Positions 35,915 to 48,000 are shown, numbered from the stretch's first letter. The stretch is 64,000 bases of DNA from Apus apus (GCF_020740795.1 NC_067285.1:16670001-16734000); one strand, 5' to 3'. Numbers and translations are program-made. The notes: generated by a model from the sequence alone, not told the origin.

Positions 35915-37336
35915 GCGCCCGGCAAGGGGAGAGGGCCGGGTCAGGGCGCGGCCGCCGCTCCCGGTCAGCGCCGATCGAGCCCTGCGGAGACGCGCTGGGA
36001 GCCTCGCCGTACCCCGAGGGGCTGCGCGCTCTCTGGGGCGAGGAAGTACCGCCGAGGCGGGCAGTCCTGCTCCGGCAAGGCATCGCAAGAGGACGGAGGG
36101 TCTCGTGTGACGCATTGATTGCCAGAAAAATAATAATTAAAAGTGACATCTCCCCTCTACACAAACCCAAACACAACTTCCAGCGTTTATTGAGCTTGTC
36201 TGAGAGCACGAAAGCAAAAATAACAGAGAGAGAGGGTGGGGGAGGAAACGGAAAGAAAAAGAGAAAGCGAGGACGATACTTTATTGGTAGCAGTCGTGGC
36301 CGACGGAGCGCTTAGCGGCCCCGTCCCTTTCTCCGCGTCCCCGCAGCCGCACTCCGATGGGTGCCCCATTCCCCGCGGGCGCGTCCCCCGGACGGAGCCT
36401 CCTGCGCCGGAACCCAGCGGGAGCCCCAGCGGGCGCAGAGTCCACGCAAGCCCCGCGGGTCGCCCCGGTATCGCCGCGCTCCTCCTGGGTGCCTGCCCGA
36501 CGGCTTCAGGACGGAGCCCCTCCGCGCCTTGCCTGCCCGGCGCTGCCGAGTGCTTCTTCCCGGCCGCGGCAGCCCCGACGGCCCCGGATGCCAGCGAGCC
36601 CCGGCAAGGTCGAGCAGCAGATGCCGGGGAGAGGTGCCGGGCAAGGCGGGTTGGGTGTTTCCTTTCCGCCCTCACCTCCCTTCCCCTCGGTGACCCGCGC
36701 TTGAACCTGCATCGGGAGGCTGAGACGGACTGCTGCCCGCGGCTCCTTCCTCCGCGGCCGGGCAGAAATACAAGCCGGCCCTTTCGAGGTGAACCAGAGG
36801 ACAGCGGAGGCTCCTCCGCCGATGCGACGGCACAGTTGCGGCTCTGCCCCGCGGGCACCGGGCGCCCCTAGCACGGGGAGCGCCCGCCCCGTCTGGCCGC
36901 AGCACCAGCCCGGCTCCGGCCCCTGATGGCTGTTGCCGGCCGGCCACAGCAGCGGGCGGGCGAAGGAGCTCCGCAGCCTGCAGCACACACCGGCTCCGGC
37001 CGCGGAGCGCGTCCAGGGGTCGCGGTGTCTCCCGGCAGCCGGGCTCCCGAGTGCTGTAGAGGGACGTTTCTCGGAGCAACCTGCTGGTCTCTAGTGAGCA
37101 TCGGCGATAAATCCGAGGAGGCGGCTGGTCCCCGGCTGTCAGCTGTCGGCAGCGTCCGCAGCTCACTCGCCGAGGGCAGTGCAGCGGGAAAAGAACCCCG
37201 AGCCGCTGCTGCCGCCGCACCCGGCAGCACCTTTCCTTCCCCGGCGGCTGTCTGCGGAGGAGGCAGGATGCGCCGCGCAAAGCAAATAGTTAAAGATTTC
37301 GGGGGGAGGAGCCAGGCCGCAATCCGTAATTAAAGA

Positions 37337-37353
37337 TGAACTTTGGGTGAACT
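37337..37353 (-). promoter_or_regulatory. CYP26A1: Proximal retinoic acid response element (DR5)
   Basis: TGAACT TTGGG TGAACT, which on the minus strand is AGTTCA CCCAA AGTTCA, a perfect DR5. It lies 44 bp before the TATA box and matches the well-known proximal CYP26A1 RARE of vertebrates as I recall it. This is the feedback element by which retinoic acid induces its own degrading enzyme. Confidence 0.9.
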
Positions 37354-37396
37354 AATTTATCGGACCAAGGTAGGGTGGGCAGCAACCTGGGAAGGG

Positions 37397-37404
37397 TATA
37401 AAAG
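37397..37404 (+). promoter_or_regulatory. CYP26A1: CYP26A1 TATA box
   Basis: TATAAAAG, 78 nt before the start codon. The start site is predicted near 37427, giving a 5' UTR of about 48 nt without an upstream ATG. Confidence 0.8.
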
Positions 37405-37474
37405 GCGGCCCGCGGCGAGCCCGGCCCGCGCACTCGGAGCTCCCGGGGGGCTAGGCTGGATTTGCTTCCTAGCC

Positions 37475-37663
37475 ATGGGCTTCTCCGCGCTGGTCGCCAG
37501 CGCCCTGTGCACCTTCCTGCTGCCCCTGCTACTTTTCCTGGCTGCCGTGAAGCTCTGGGACCTGTACTGCGTGAGCGGCCGCGACCCCAGCTGCCCGCTC
37601 CCGCTGCCCCCAGGCACCATGGGGCTCCCCTTCTTCGGGGAGACGCTGCAGATGGTGCTGCAG
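37475..37663 (+). CDS. CYP26A1: CYP26A1 exon 1 (residues 1-63)
   Basis: Encodes MGFSALVASALCTFLLPLLL, the rest of the membrane anchor, and the proline-rich hinge. Ends MVLQ at donor GTAAGG. Confidence 0.96.
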
Positions 37664-40087
37664 GTAAGGTGAGGCGATGCCGCGGGGAGCTGAGAACACC
37701 CCCGGCTCCTCCTCCGGCTGCAGGGGAGGGGGATAAGCAGCGGCTTCGCCGGGCCCCCGTGCTCCGCTGGAAGGAGCTCCCCCTGCCCCTTCCTCTCCTC
37801 CTTTAAAATATGTTTTTTATTATTTTCTCCCTTCCCCGGTCCAGAGGCGGAAATTCCTGCAGATGAAGCGCAGGAAATACGGCTTCATCTACAAGACTCA
37901 CCTCTTCGGGCGGCCCACGGTGCGGGTGATGGGAGCCGAGAACGTGCGGCACATCCTGCTGGGCGAGCACCGGCTGGTGTCGGTGCAGTGGCCCGCCTCG
38001 GTGCGCACCATTCTGGGCTCGGGCTGTCTCTCCAACCTTCACAACGGGCAGCACAAGCACCGCAAAAAGGTACGGCCCCGACGGCGGGCGGGGAGCGGGT
38101 GCGGCCCCTCTGGGCGCCGCGGCTGAGCCTGTGTCCCCTTCCTCGTCCCCTTGGGCAGGTGATCATGCGGGCCTTCTCCCGGGACGCCCTGCAGCACTAC
38201 GTGCCCGTCATCCAGGAGGAGGTGAGCGCCTGCCTGGCGCGGTGGCTGGGCGCCGCCGGACCCTGCTTGCTGGTGTACCCCGAGGTGAAGCGCCTCATGT
38301 TTCGCATCGCCATGAGGATCCTGTTGGGCTTCCAACCCCGCCAGGCCAGCCCCGACGGCGAGCAGCAGCTGGTGGAGGCCTTCGAGGAGATGATCCGCAA
38401 CCTCTTCTCCCTCCCCATTGACGTGCCTTTCAGCGGGCTCTACCGGGTAAGGCTCCTGGTGGGCTGGGAGGAGGGGAAGTGCCCCTGCATCCAGGACAGT
38501 GGGGAATATATGGAAAAGATGGCAGTATGACCAAAGTCACATGTTACTCTTCCTGCTGCCTGGTTAGGGCTTGCGGGCTCGCAACATCATCCATGCCAAG
38601 ATCGAGGAGAACATCCGTGCCAAGATGGCCTGCAAGGAGCCTGAGGGTGGCTACAAGGATGCACTGCAGCTGCTGATGGAGCACACACAGGGCAATGGGG
38701 AGCAGCTCAACATGCAGGTGAGGTTCCCCAGGACCCGATCCATCCCTTTTCCCTTGCCCCTCTTTCAGTAGAACACTTACCTCTTGGGGCCAAAAGGAGA
38801 GAGCAGCAAGTGCCCCCTCTCCTCATTAAATAAACCAGCTTGTGTAGTGCGCTGGGGTGCAGAGGCTGCAATCAGGCTGTTGGATGGGGTGCACAAGGTG
38901 AGAGCCATGTCCACAAGGAATACAATCTCCATCCTTGACCCATGGGTGCCTGCCCCAGCCTGGGAGCAATGCACAGCATTATAGTGGTGGAGTGGGCCTG
39001 GTAGAGATAGTATGTTTGGGGTCTGTTTTATGCCTCCTCTGTCTCTGTGTAAGGAGCTGAAGGAATCTGCCACAGAACTGCTGTTTGGGGGCCATGAAAC
39101 CACTGCCAGTGCTGCCACGTCGCTGGTTGCCTTCCTAGGGCTCCACCACGATGTCCTGCAGAAAGTGAGAAAAGAGCTGCAGGTGAAGGTGTGTGTCTTC
39201 CCCAGAACCATTTCACAGGAGGGGGCAGTGAGAAGGTACCCGCAGGAGAGGCAATCCCAGGCGGTGCTTCCCTTGACCGAGGTGGTGCCCTACTTCTGGG
39301 GGTGGCAACAAAACACCACTCAATGAGGGGTGGCAGCTTTGCAGTGCTGGAAGCCCTGGCCACCCACTTCATAAATGTCATGGCAGCATCTTCGTTCCTA
39401 GGGGTTACTGTGCAGTCCCAATCAAGAGAAGCAGCTGGACATGGAGGTCTTGGAGCAGCTGAAGTACACGGGATGTGTTATCAAAGAGACCCTCAGGCTG
39501 AGCCCTCCTGTACCTGGAGGATTTCGAATTGCACTCAAGACCCTTGAGCTAAATGTAAGCGGGGCTTGGGCTCGACTCCTCAGCACAGCTGCGAAGTTCT
39601 GGTGCATTCGTGTAGCACATCTGCCTTTGAGTGACCTGCAGGGAGCCAGGAGGGGAGGTGGGATGTGCCGATGTGTCCTGTGCTGACACTTCCTCTTACG
39701 TAACACAGCAAGGCACTTCATGTCTCCTTTCTCTTCTTTTGATAGGGTTACCAGATTCCTAAAGGTTGGAATGTTATTTACAGTATCTGTGATACCCACG
39801 ATGTGGCAGATCTCTTTACCGACAAGGATGAATTTAACCCAGATCGCTTCATGTCTCCATCTCCAGAGGATTCCTCTAGGTTTAGTTTCATTCCTTTCGG
39901 TGGGGGCTTGAGGAGCTGTGTGGGCAAAGAGTTTGCAAAAGTCCTTCTGAAAATATTTACAGTGGAGTTGGCTCGGAGCTGTGACTGGCAGCTGCTGAAT
40001 GGACCTCCTACAATGAAAACGGGCCCCATAGTGTACCCTGTGGACAATCTGCCTACCAAATTCATAAGTTTCAGTGGCCAAATCTGA
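37475..40087 (+). CDS. CYP26A1: CYP26A1, all-trans retinoic acid 4-hydroxylase (whole spliced gene, 7 coding exons)
   Basis: Coding exons are 37475-37663, 37845-38069, 38159-38446, 38568-38717, 39054-39188, 39402-39554 and 39746-40087; all introns are phase 0, GT-AG and short (89-336 bp). The 493-residue protein (human 497 as recalled) is an ER-membrane P450 that converts all-trans retinoic acid to 4-hydroxy and further polar products, protecting tissues such as the tail bud and hindbrain from excess signal. Visible features are an N-terminal anchor (about residues 4-26), the proline hinge PLPLPPGTMGLPFFGETL, the I-helix motif GGHETT with E299-T300, ExxR at E358-R361 and the heme loop FGGGLRSCVG with ligand C438. 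The start ATG has a strong Kozak context (GCCATGG) and is the first after the TATA box. Regulation by retinoic acid is indicated by the two DR5 elements upstream. Confidence 0.97.
37845..38069 (+). CDS. CYP26A1: CYP26A1 exon 2 (residues 64-138)
   Basis: RRKFLQMKRRKYGFIYKTHL through HNGQHKHRKK, including VRVMGAENVRHILLGEH and the substrate-region VQWPASVRTILG. Its 225 nt equals CYP26C1 exon 2. Confidence 0.96.
38159..38446 (+). CDS. CYP26A1: CYP26A1 exon 3 (residues 139-234)
   Basis: VIMRAFSRDALQHYVPVIQE through NLFSLPIDVPFSGLYR, the helix C to F/G part. GC-rich, as is the rest of the 5' half of the gene. Confidence 0.96.
38568..38717 (+). CDS. CYP26A1: CYP26A1 exon 4 (residues 235-284)
   Basis: GLRARNIIHAKIEENIRAKM through GNGEQLNMQ. 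Acceptor CTGGTTAG, donor GTGAGG. Confidence 0.95.
39054..39188 (+). CDS. CYP26A1: CYP26A1 exon 5 (residues 285-329), I helix
   Basis: ELKESATELLFGGHETTASA through VRKELQVK. The donor after GTG AAG was chosen because the joined protein then reads KELQVK-GLLC, as in other CYP26A1 proteins; using GTGAAG six bases earlier would drop V-K. Confidence 0.93.
39402..39554 (+). CDS. CYP26A1: CYP26A1 exon 6 (residues 330-380), K helix
   Basis: GLLCSPNQEKQLDMEVLEQL, then CVIKETLR with ExxR E358-R361 and PPVPGGFRIALKTLELN. Acceptor TTCCTAG, donor GTAAGC. Confidence 0.95.
39746..40087 (+). CDS. CYP26A1: CYP26A1 exon 7 (residues 381-493), heme loop and stop
   Basis: [40 protein letters not shown] with heme ligand C438, and the C-terminus ending FSGQI before TGA. 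Confidence 0.97.
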   Translation, partial: GYQIPKGWNVIYSICDTHDVADLFTDKDEFNPDRFMSPSPEDSSRFSFIPFGGGLRSCVGKEFAKVLLKIFTVELARSCDWQLLNGPPTMKTGPIVYPVDNLPTKFISFSGQI

Positions 40088-40548
40088 GATCTGAACTCTT
40101 GCCTCCAGCTGGATTTCTGTATAGCATCTAATATGTACATAGTAACCTTTTATAGAAATGAAGGCCTTTAAATATTTAAAATTGTGAATGTACAATAGTT
40201 ATTTATGTCTTCTAAATATTTCAAAAGGCAATGATATTTTTTCCCCAAGCACTACGATTATGGGTCTCTGATTCATAATTAGATAATGTTATTTCTATAG
40301 AAATAAGTTTTCTCCTATTTAAAAAACTTATTGAAAGCTGGCCAGCTACGCATTTGAAGACATTTCATGATGCTGTATGTATTATTAAATATTCTTAAAG
40401 GCATTCGAAGCAATGGTAACTAGCTACTCATCCAAATTACCTACAATGGTTATTGTTTGCGAATGTTTTCAGTATTATTTGTTTCTAGATCTTATGTTTA
40501 ATGTGTGAATTTTAAGTTTGATAATAAAGTTTATTTTTTATGATCATC
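40088..40548 (+). other. CYP26A1: CYP26A1 3' UTR (putative)
   Basis: AT-rich with several ATTTA-type motifs, which suits an unstable, quickly regulated mRNA. It ends after AATAAA at 40523-40528; the exact cleavage point is inferred. Confidence 0.75.
40523..40528 (+). terminator. CYP26A1: CYP26A1 polyadenylation signal AATAAA
   Basis: Canonical hexamer about 440 nt after the stop, followed by a T-rich stretch. Confidence 0.75.
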
Positions 40549-41741
40549 TGTATGGAGATCTGTGTGTATGCTGGAGAGTAGCTTAACCAGTGGGTCTAAA
40601 GGGTTTGAATATAAAGTCAGATCTGCTTTTTTGAATGAGCTATTTGCTCTATGCTCTTAATTTTCCCTACCTCCCCCACAATGTGATTCTCACTTGTGAA
40701 TAGTGCATTTTTAGAAGTTTTAGCCTATTAAGTGGCAAGGGCAGTGCAAAAACATACACAGTCACTCAAAACAGTATGGGGTGATAGCAAGTGGTATCAA
40801 GTCTCTTATCAAGCACATAATCTTGAGACATAGAAAATAAGAAAGAAAAGGGAAGCAGAATAATAATGTATACCAGAGGTCTTTCTCTGTAGCTAGAAAA
40901 CATAGGTTGAGAATAAAAAAAATTCCATGGAGGTCCTCTCCTCCCATGTTACTGCCGACTTGTGTAAAGAGACCACTGGATCATGTTCTGTGTTGAGTCT
41001 GCTGGCTATGCATCCTTATTTACAAAGGTGTCTCTTATCAGCTCGTAGAGCAAATAAAATCTGCTGGGATTTCTTGAAATGCAATGGCTCTGACTAGGTC
41101 AGAGATAGAACATACATTTGGCTTAAGAACTTCTTTCCTGGAATTCAGCAAAGTGAAAACTAAAAGGCAGGCACTAATGTGAATTGATTAACAGGGAATC
41201 AACTGTTGAGATGCAATTCCCTGGGGGTGTGTAAGCAAGGCAGATAAAATGCCCTAGGCATGACCCCTGTTTTGGCTTAACCATACTTTTTTTTGTGCCC
41301 CCCTCCCCATTACTACACCTATTAGTCTTCCCTCAAAAGTCAAACAACATAGTCTGGCTCTATAAACATCTACAGAGTGAACCAATGTAATTCACTGTCA
41401 TGATCATTATAGCACTGTATCAACCAATTTAAATTTTTGTTTGCTTCTGGAAAACCATCACTCTTTCATTATGTCCCCCCCTGGTCAAACTGAAGGACAG
41501 AGTTAAGTTGCTCAAAAATCACTGCAGGAGTTTAGTAGCATCTATGAGGCTTGGAATTTTATTTTTGTAGAGTGTTTTGTAAAGGAGAATACATTTGGTG
41601 TGTTTCCAGCTAGCATTTTAAATGCATACGCTTCTAATGTAAGACCTTAGGCACAAGCTACACGTAAACATACCCATCAAGATTTTTTTTGTATTCAATT
41701 TTTTGGAGTCTCAAAATACACATGATAATATCCTTAGATAA

Positions 41742-41771
41742 TACCATAATAATGATAATAATGATAATAAT
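41742..41771. repeat. (ATAATG/ATA)n microsatellite
   Basis: Tandem ATAATG and ATAATA units in AT-rich DNA. Confidence 0.75.
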
Positions 41772-44663
41772 ATCCTGAGTATTATTGACAACATTTAAAA
41801 TCTTAAATAATTTTTATTATGTAAACTGCTTGCATCATTATACTTTTCAGGGATTTGATGAATAATCTAAGTTTAAGACCCCTTTATCACAATATAGTAG
41901 CAGACAAATTGCAAACCATGACCTGGATTTGGAGGGGATCTGAAGGCTGGAGAACAGCAAGACACTTGTCTTGATATCCCTCAGTAACATTTTCCTCCTT
42001 AACATTACAACATTCTGCAAATCCAAATAGGTATTGATATTATTTAATTTGTTTTGTTTATTTTTAAGTATTTAATATTTGGGAATTTTTTGCGTGGTCA
42101 TATTATTTTAGTTTAGATTTTGTTTTTGTAAATAGTGGGAATCTAAGTCCTGTCTAGAAAATGTGGAGAATATGAACACTTTCACCTTGTAAATCTAAAG
42201 TCATACATGTGTTTCTCTGTCAGGTTTACAAGGCTGTTTGGAGAAAAAAAAAATATACTTAATTTTGTTTTGTCTCGATATCTCGGGGCACATCCTCAGC
42301 TGTTGTAAATCATGGCAATATCATATATGTTAGGCACTGCCCCTATATAATTTATCTCTGTAGTTAAATGGTCTGTCACTACTGTGCAATTTAGGCATCT
42401 TGGAGTTAGCTTTAAACAAGCTATTCCAAGAAATGGTAGCAGTGTAGCTGCAGTATTATGGAGTTCAGTGTGGGTTAACTGCTGAAATATTTGCCCAACT
42501 TTTTGAGCAGGTTTTACAATCCCTGCTAATCTCCTCCATGCAGCTGTATCTTGACAGCTCAGTTGCTGTCTGCAAATCAGTTTCAGGTGAGCTCCGGTAT
42601 GGTCACTTGTAGCTTTGCCCACTCAGCAGTGGCTGGTATGGGCACATGTTGAGGCTGCTGTTTAGGGGCTGACTGGCTCTTGCACCCCTCACCCCTTTTG
42701 CTATGCTGGATCAGAAACTGATCTTGTTGAAACATTATCTACCAAAGCCCAATTGTTTTGGGGTGGACCAGGTCCTCACTCCAGCTCTCTGTGTGAATGT
42801 TTCTTCTGCTGGGGTGCTGCAGTGGAGATGGAGGAAGTGGCTGCTTTGGATTGCTCAGCTTGAACAGGTAATTCCTAGAGCCATGCTCTAGCTATCCCTT
42901 TGCAGGTGTTGCCATGTGTTACTGTGACTGACTGGTGGTCCAAGGCTCACAAGCTGAAAAATGGGCTAAATTTAGTGAGGAGTGCTCACTCCCTTTTGTA
43001 GTTGGGCCTTTTTTTTTTTTGAGGTATTTCATGTTTTCCCTCTTAGTTAATCTGTAATTTAAAAGAAAAACTTTTGACTAAGTCTCTCTACAAAAATTGC
43101 ACACAATTCAGTAGGTGCTATGCTTTGGTCTCAGAATCAAAAGCTATGATTTAGATGTAGCATGGTGTTCTTCTCAGAGTAAGGTTGGTTACTGAAATCC
43201 ACACTTCTCCTGAACCCATGGGAAAATAGCTCCTGTAAGCCAGCAGCATCTCTGGTGTTTAGAGTTTCTGAAGTATTTATGTGGTGCTACACGGATGGTT
43301 CTTAACAGCATATAGTGATACCCATCCTTGAATAAAAGTGACATTAAAGAATGATGTTGGTGTAAAATGACATTGAGGAATGCCATTTGATAAATCAATT
43401 CCTGAATAGTATTTCCAGATAAGGTAAGAACAGGTAATAGCAACACTCCACAGAATTTCTTTACCTTAATATTATTACATACCATATTTCCTAGAACAGT
43501 CTAACAGGATCCTGTGCAAGACTATGGCATACTATACCAGACTGTGCCTCTGCTGAACATCCACATAAAAAAAAACTACAGTCTGCTGACTTTTGGCAAT
43601 GTTATTAAAATTATAAAAGACAGTCTCAAGTGTCGTGTTTGCAACATGCTGCTTAGCAGGGTATGTTCCAGCCCCAAATTAGTTATTTTATTTATGTCTT
43701 AAAGGTACCATATTAAGTGTATTTATCTTCTCTATTATAACAAAAAAGAGTGGGTAGGTTTGGATAGCGTGTGTTAATCCAGATAGTTTTGTTTGCCAGG
43801 TGGTTTGTATTGTAAATTCTCTGCCAAGTTATACATCCAGCATGCAATGCAAAGCATATACAGATTAGCAGCAAAGATTTGAAAAGTTTATTAGTTGCAA
43901 CCATTAGAGTGATAGATTAGGAGAAAGGAAACATAACTGGCAGCAAGCTTAGAGAAGACTCATTACTAGACTGGCTTGCTTCACTTGTTTAATAATGTCT
44001 TACGAAAAATGTTACATGAGAAGTTCAATGAATAATGCAGCCTTCATTAAGTTATGTAAATGAATATAACTTCGTGGGTGGGTTAGAAATGAAATATTTA
44101 ACAAATCTGTTCACATCCAAAGAATAAGAGCAGCTGAGACAGTTTTTAAAGAATCTCAGATTTTAATATTTAAAAGGTGACAGACAAGAGAACTTTGGTA
44201 GTAGGACATAGTGCTGTTTTAAGAGGTGTTTACAGCTTGCCTTTCAGTTGCAACATAGGCAGGGTAATATATTAAGTATTCTTGGTTAATTAAAGTGTTG
44301 TTTGTTCCTTTATCAGCTGTTCCAATACACCATTTCACTTGTGTATGCTGTTAGTGTCCCAGAGAGACATGCAAAACTTGTGTGATTGCAAGGCTAGAAG
44401 GATCATTTTAGCAAAACTTAATTATGGCATACTTGTTTGCCAGGTCATTTTGTTCACAAACACACAATCATTCATGAAACGGTTGATTTAAATGCATTTT
44501 TTTCCTCCCACTTTATCCCCATTTAGGAAAGCCTAAGTCTTCACAGGTTAAGTTTACATTGGTGTATGGGATAACTGCCACGACATGAGAAAAACATAAA
44601 CCAATGACTAAATCAGCAATTGACAACATGCTTTCCTACCACACCCACAAATGCCAACCTTTC

Positions 44664-45053
44664 TTATGCCTCTCCCAAAACAAATCCTTGGATTTGGGCC
44701 TCACAGCTTACCCAGAAGGTCAAAGATTGTTGGAGGCTGTTTTCCAGCAAAGGGGGGAATAAATTCCAGAGCTGAGGGCCCCACACAGGATCTCTCCAGA
44801 GATAAAAGTAACTGAAAGGCAGTCCCATTTGCACTCTTTTGGGTAGGAGGCATGTCAGTAACTCTCTGAGGTTGTTGGGAGCTGAAAATACCAGTTTCTG
44901 GGTCCTGAGCAGTGGTCTAGGTATGGCTGAGACAGTTTGAGGAGATGTGCACATGCCTAAGTCTACCAGATTATGTTGAGTCGTCTTTGCTAATGCTGCT
45001 TTAAATGGAATAGCTTCCTCAAGGAATTGGTATTTTGAAGGAAGAGCACCCAC
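44664..45053 (-). repeat. Probable old LINE ORF2 remnant
   Basis: A 129-residue open frame on the minus strand contains WGPQLWNLFPP, resembling the GPRLWNSLP segment near the C-terminus of L2/CR1-type reverse transcriptase proteins. Surrounding residues are not recognisable, so a chance frame is possible. Confidence 0.35.
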
Positions 45054-48000
45054 TGATTATTGTTTTTTTTTTTTCTGCTTTAGATGTATAATGTCAATGT
45101 TAATTTAATGCATCTATCTCAGAAATATATTGCTTTTCTGTATAAAATGTCAGCAGAACAAACACCTTTTTCAGGACTAGATCTGAATTTTGAGTGGAAT
45201 TATTATAGTCTTGGTTTTCTTGTCTCTCTGGCTTAATTGACTTAGAGAAGCCAAGGGGCTGTGGTATGGTTTATCTAATAGCCTTTATTCTACATCTAGG
45301 CTTTCCTGAATTAACAACCTGTCTGTATCCTATGAGAATGGAGGGAGAGGAGTGGATAGTGCCCTACTAGCTAGCCATAGTAGTGCCAGCCTATGTTAAG
45401 AGCATTGGGAGTTTTTCCCCTTACAAAATTGTCATACACCTTTTCATAAAATACCCTGCTTCTCTCCAAAGCTTCCTTTGGAAGACTAGGGGTGACAGCA
45501 TCATTGGAAACTGCTCCTAGACCTGGCAATAGCCTTGTCTTTTATTAATTGTTCTTAACTTTGAACAAGAATGGAAGGAGATAGGGTAGGAACGCAGGGG
45601 AACCACCAGTGAGGCGAACAGCCCCACTGCTCCAGCACCACACCACAGCCCTGGCTGTGTAACACAGGTGATTTTCACCCTAGTGTCATCCTTCTTGCCT
45701 CTACTTTTTGATCTTTGGTGTCATTATATTAAATATACATTATTGATGTTAATGATGCTGCCCACAGCACTGCAGCAAGCTAGTGCGTGCATTATAAATC
45801 TAGCAGTAAAAGAGGAAACTTCATTAATCTTATCAACAGATTGCTTGAAGTAATGACATGTCATGACCTTTTTGCTCATTATATAAAATTAAATGGCTCA
45901 GATTTGTGGCATTTCTGAGGAAACCTTTCCTCTAACTGGGACTGAGAGCTTGCTGGTCACTGAAATGCACTAATTGTCAGTCATCACTTCTAAGAAAAAA
46001 AATGCAAATTTCAATCATGGGGATATATACAGAAAAGTAAATTTTACAGAGGTAAGTTACATCCCTGCAAAGTGGAATAATCTACTTTATAATAGAATCC
46101 TCTTATTGGTCTCCTGTTTTGCATACTTGTAGTATTTTTTTATCAACAGTTTCCAGATGTACTTATTATCAAAGTATTTAGAAGGAGGGAGAGCAGACAG
46201 GCCAAGCATGCTGATGAGGAAACTGAGAATCCTTAAGCAGTCAAAGGTACTACTTGTTTATTTTGGTGGCTCCTTGGTGATTGTTCTTTTCACCTTTTAT
46301 TAACCTGCAAATGGATTAGTCCTCGTAAACTAGAGACCAGTGCACAACCCACTGCCCCAGAGATAAGGTCACAAAGAGGGGACGTGTCCCGAGTACAACC
46401 TCAGAGAAGAAATAGAAGTCTGAAGGCATTTACACGAGGCTGCCATTGCGCTTTACTAACCCTACTGTGATTTACCGTATCGGTTCAACTGCTGACACCT
46501 TTATGTCCCTCCCTCCTATCCCAGCAGGCCACAGAGACACAGTCCATGATAGATGCTGGTGAACTTTTCCTCTGATCACCTTCTGAAGAACTTTCCCATA
46601 ATCTATTGTTTTCTATCACAGTGGAAAACAAAACAAGGGGTTTTTTTGACTTTCAGTTACCAGCTATTTTGCCCTAACTTTAAAGCAATATACTGAATTT
46701 ATTACATCAGTGTGAAAGAAGTTTTAAACTCTTGTCTCTTTATCCTACTCCCTGAACTTAACATGGTTCAGAGTAAATCAACGTAATTGCTGTTAGACCT
46801 ACATTGTTGCAGGAATGTTTTATATTCCATGTTGTCAGTTATTTAGAACAGTTAATTGAAATTGCAAACATAAAAAGAAGGAAGCTACAGTTAGAAAATT
46901 AACTTCTTTTTTTTTGTGCCTGTGGCCACTGTATGAGTTATAGGAAGAGCCAACGTTAGCTTTAATGTAAGACCAAAAGTGTCTGGAATATCTAAAAGAA
47001 AAAATACAGTTGTGGATTCAAGGCAAGTATTTCCTCTAACTGACCACATAAAAATGTAAGAACTCATTCTGGATAGAGAGAAGAAGCTTGGCTAGCATTC
47101 TTCTCTGTAACTCCAAAATACCTACAAAAATACTGCATTTGTTAGTAAATTAATAAATGTTATGAGCTGCACCTGGTTTTGTCTCATCAAAATTCAGCAC
47201 CGGTATTACAGCATGAAGGGGAGAAGAAAGTCACAGCAATGTTAACAAGGGGCATATTGAAGAGAGTGCACTTGGAAGGGCAAAAGGGGAAACTGTGCTG
47301 CAAGCCCTCTCCTGCAAGAACACCCTCGGCTGCCTTGCTACTGCAGCCTGCTGGGAGGGTGAGAAGAGATGCATGTACAAGCAGGCTTGTCCTGCATATA
47401 GAAGCATCAGTACATGCATAATAGGGAGTTCAGGAGCAGCTGGATTGGAAAGGAGACATCTGGGAAAGGCTGAGTCAATGCCTGCCAGTAATGTCCTGAT
47501 TGCAGCACTGATCAGCTTTATTCTTTCAGCAGAGAATTACATTTGAGGAGGTTGCTGTTCAAAATGTTCCCAAATATGCCTTCAGTGTCTTCCCCAAGGC
47601 TCTCTATCCTCTCCAGATTGTGGCAATATGATGGTAAATTAATTGTCTAGTTCCTGTATATTGATAACAATGAATGATTTCTGTTAAAACCAGATTTTAA
47701 TTGCAGTGGCCCATGAGGCCATGCTTCTAGCATCAGGCTACCTTGCATGCTGAAAGATCCTGCTCTGTAGTTTGAATATGTGGGACAGTGATGAGTTTAG
47801 GAAAGGCACAAGGGGGGGGAAAGAATTGGTGTGAAAAATTTGGGCAGGATGCAACATTACATCTCACCTTCTACAAAACAGGTAGACCTCACAGTTAGCC
47901 TTACTAAACCAGAGACTTTCTCTGATCATGCTGAACTGCAACTGTGTCCCCTAACTCTGACTTCTGAGTGGTAAAAATTATGTCATTGCTACAGTGTTCT

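Larger units (their letters stand above)
34421..37336. other. CYP26C1-CYP26A1 intergenic and CYP26A1 upstream region
   Basis: No exon recognised. It contains a candidate DR2 at 34534, an A tract at 35558-35578, a homeodomain- and TCF-site-rich AT segment at about 35.58-35.85 kb, the distal DR5 cluster at 35868-35914, and then CpG-island DNA up to the CYP26A1 promoter. Long overlapping open frames between 35.7 and 37.3 kb on both strands follow from GC richness. Confidence 0.7.
35850..38500. other. CYP26A1: CYP26A1 promoter CpG island
   Basis: CpG-rich by eye from the distal DR5 through exon 3, interrupted by AT-richer DNA near 36.11-36.29 kb. It covers the promoter and first exons. Confidence 0.6.

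Noticed and set aside
36236-36871. 211-residue open frame, with a 223-residue one on the opposite strand at 36187-36858
   Set aside because: Both lie in CpG-rich promoter DNA where stops are rare; they are Pro/Arg/Ala/Gly-rich, overlap on both strands and resemble no known protein.
39183-39188. Use of the GTGAAG donor at 39183 for CYP26A1 exon 5
   Set aside because: It would delete V-K, which are present in the family; the GTGTGT donor six bases later restores the expected KELQVK-GLLC junction.
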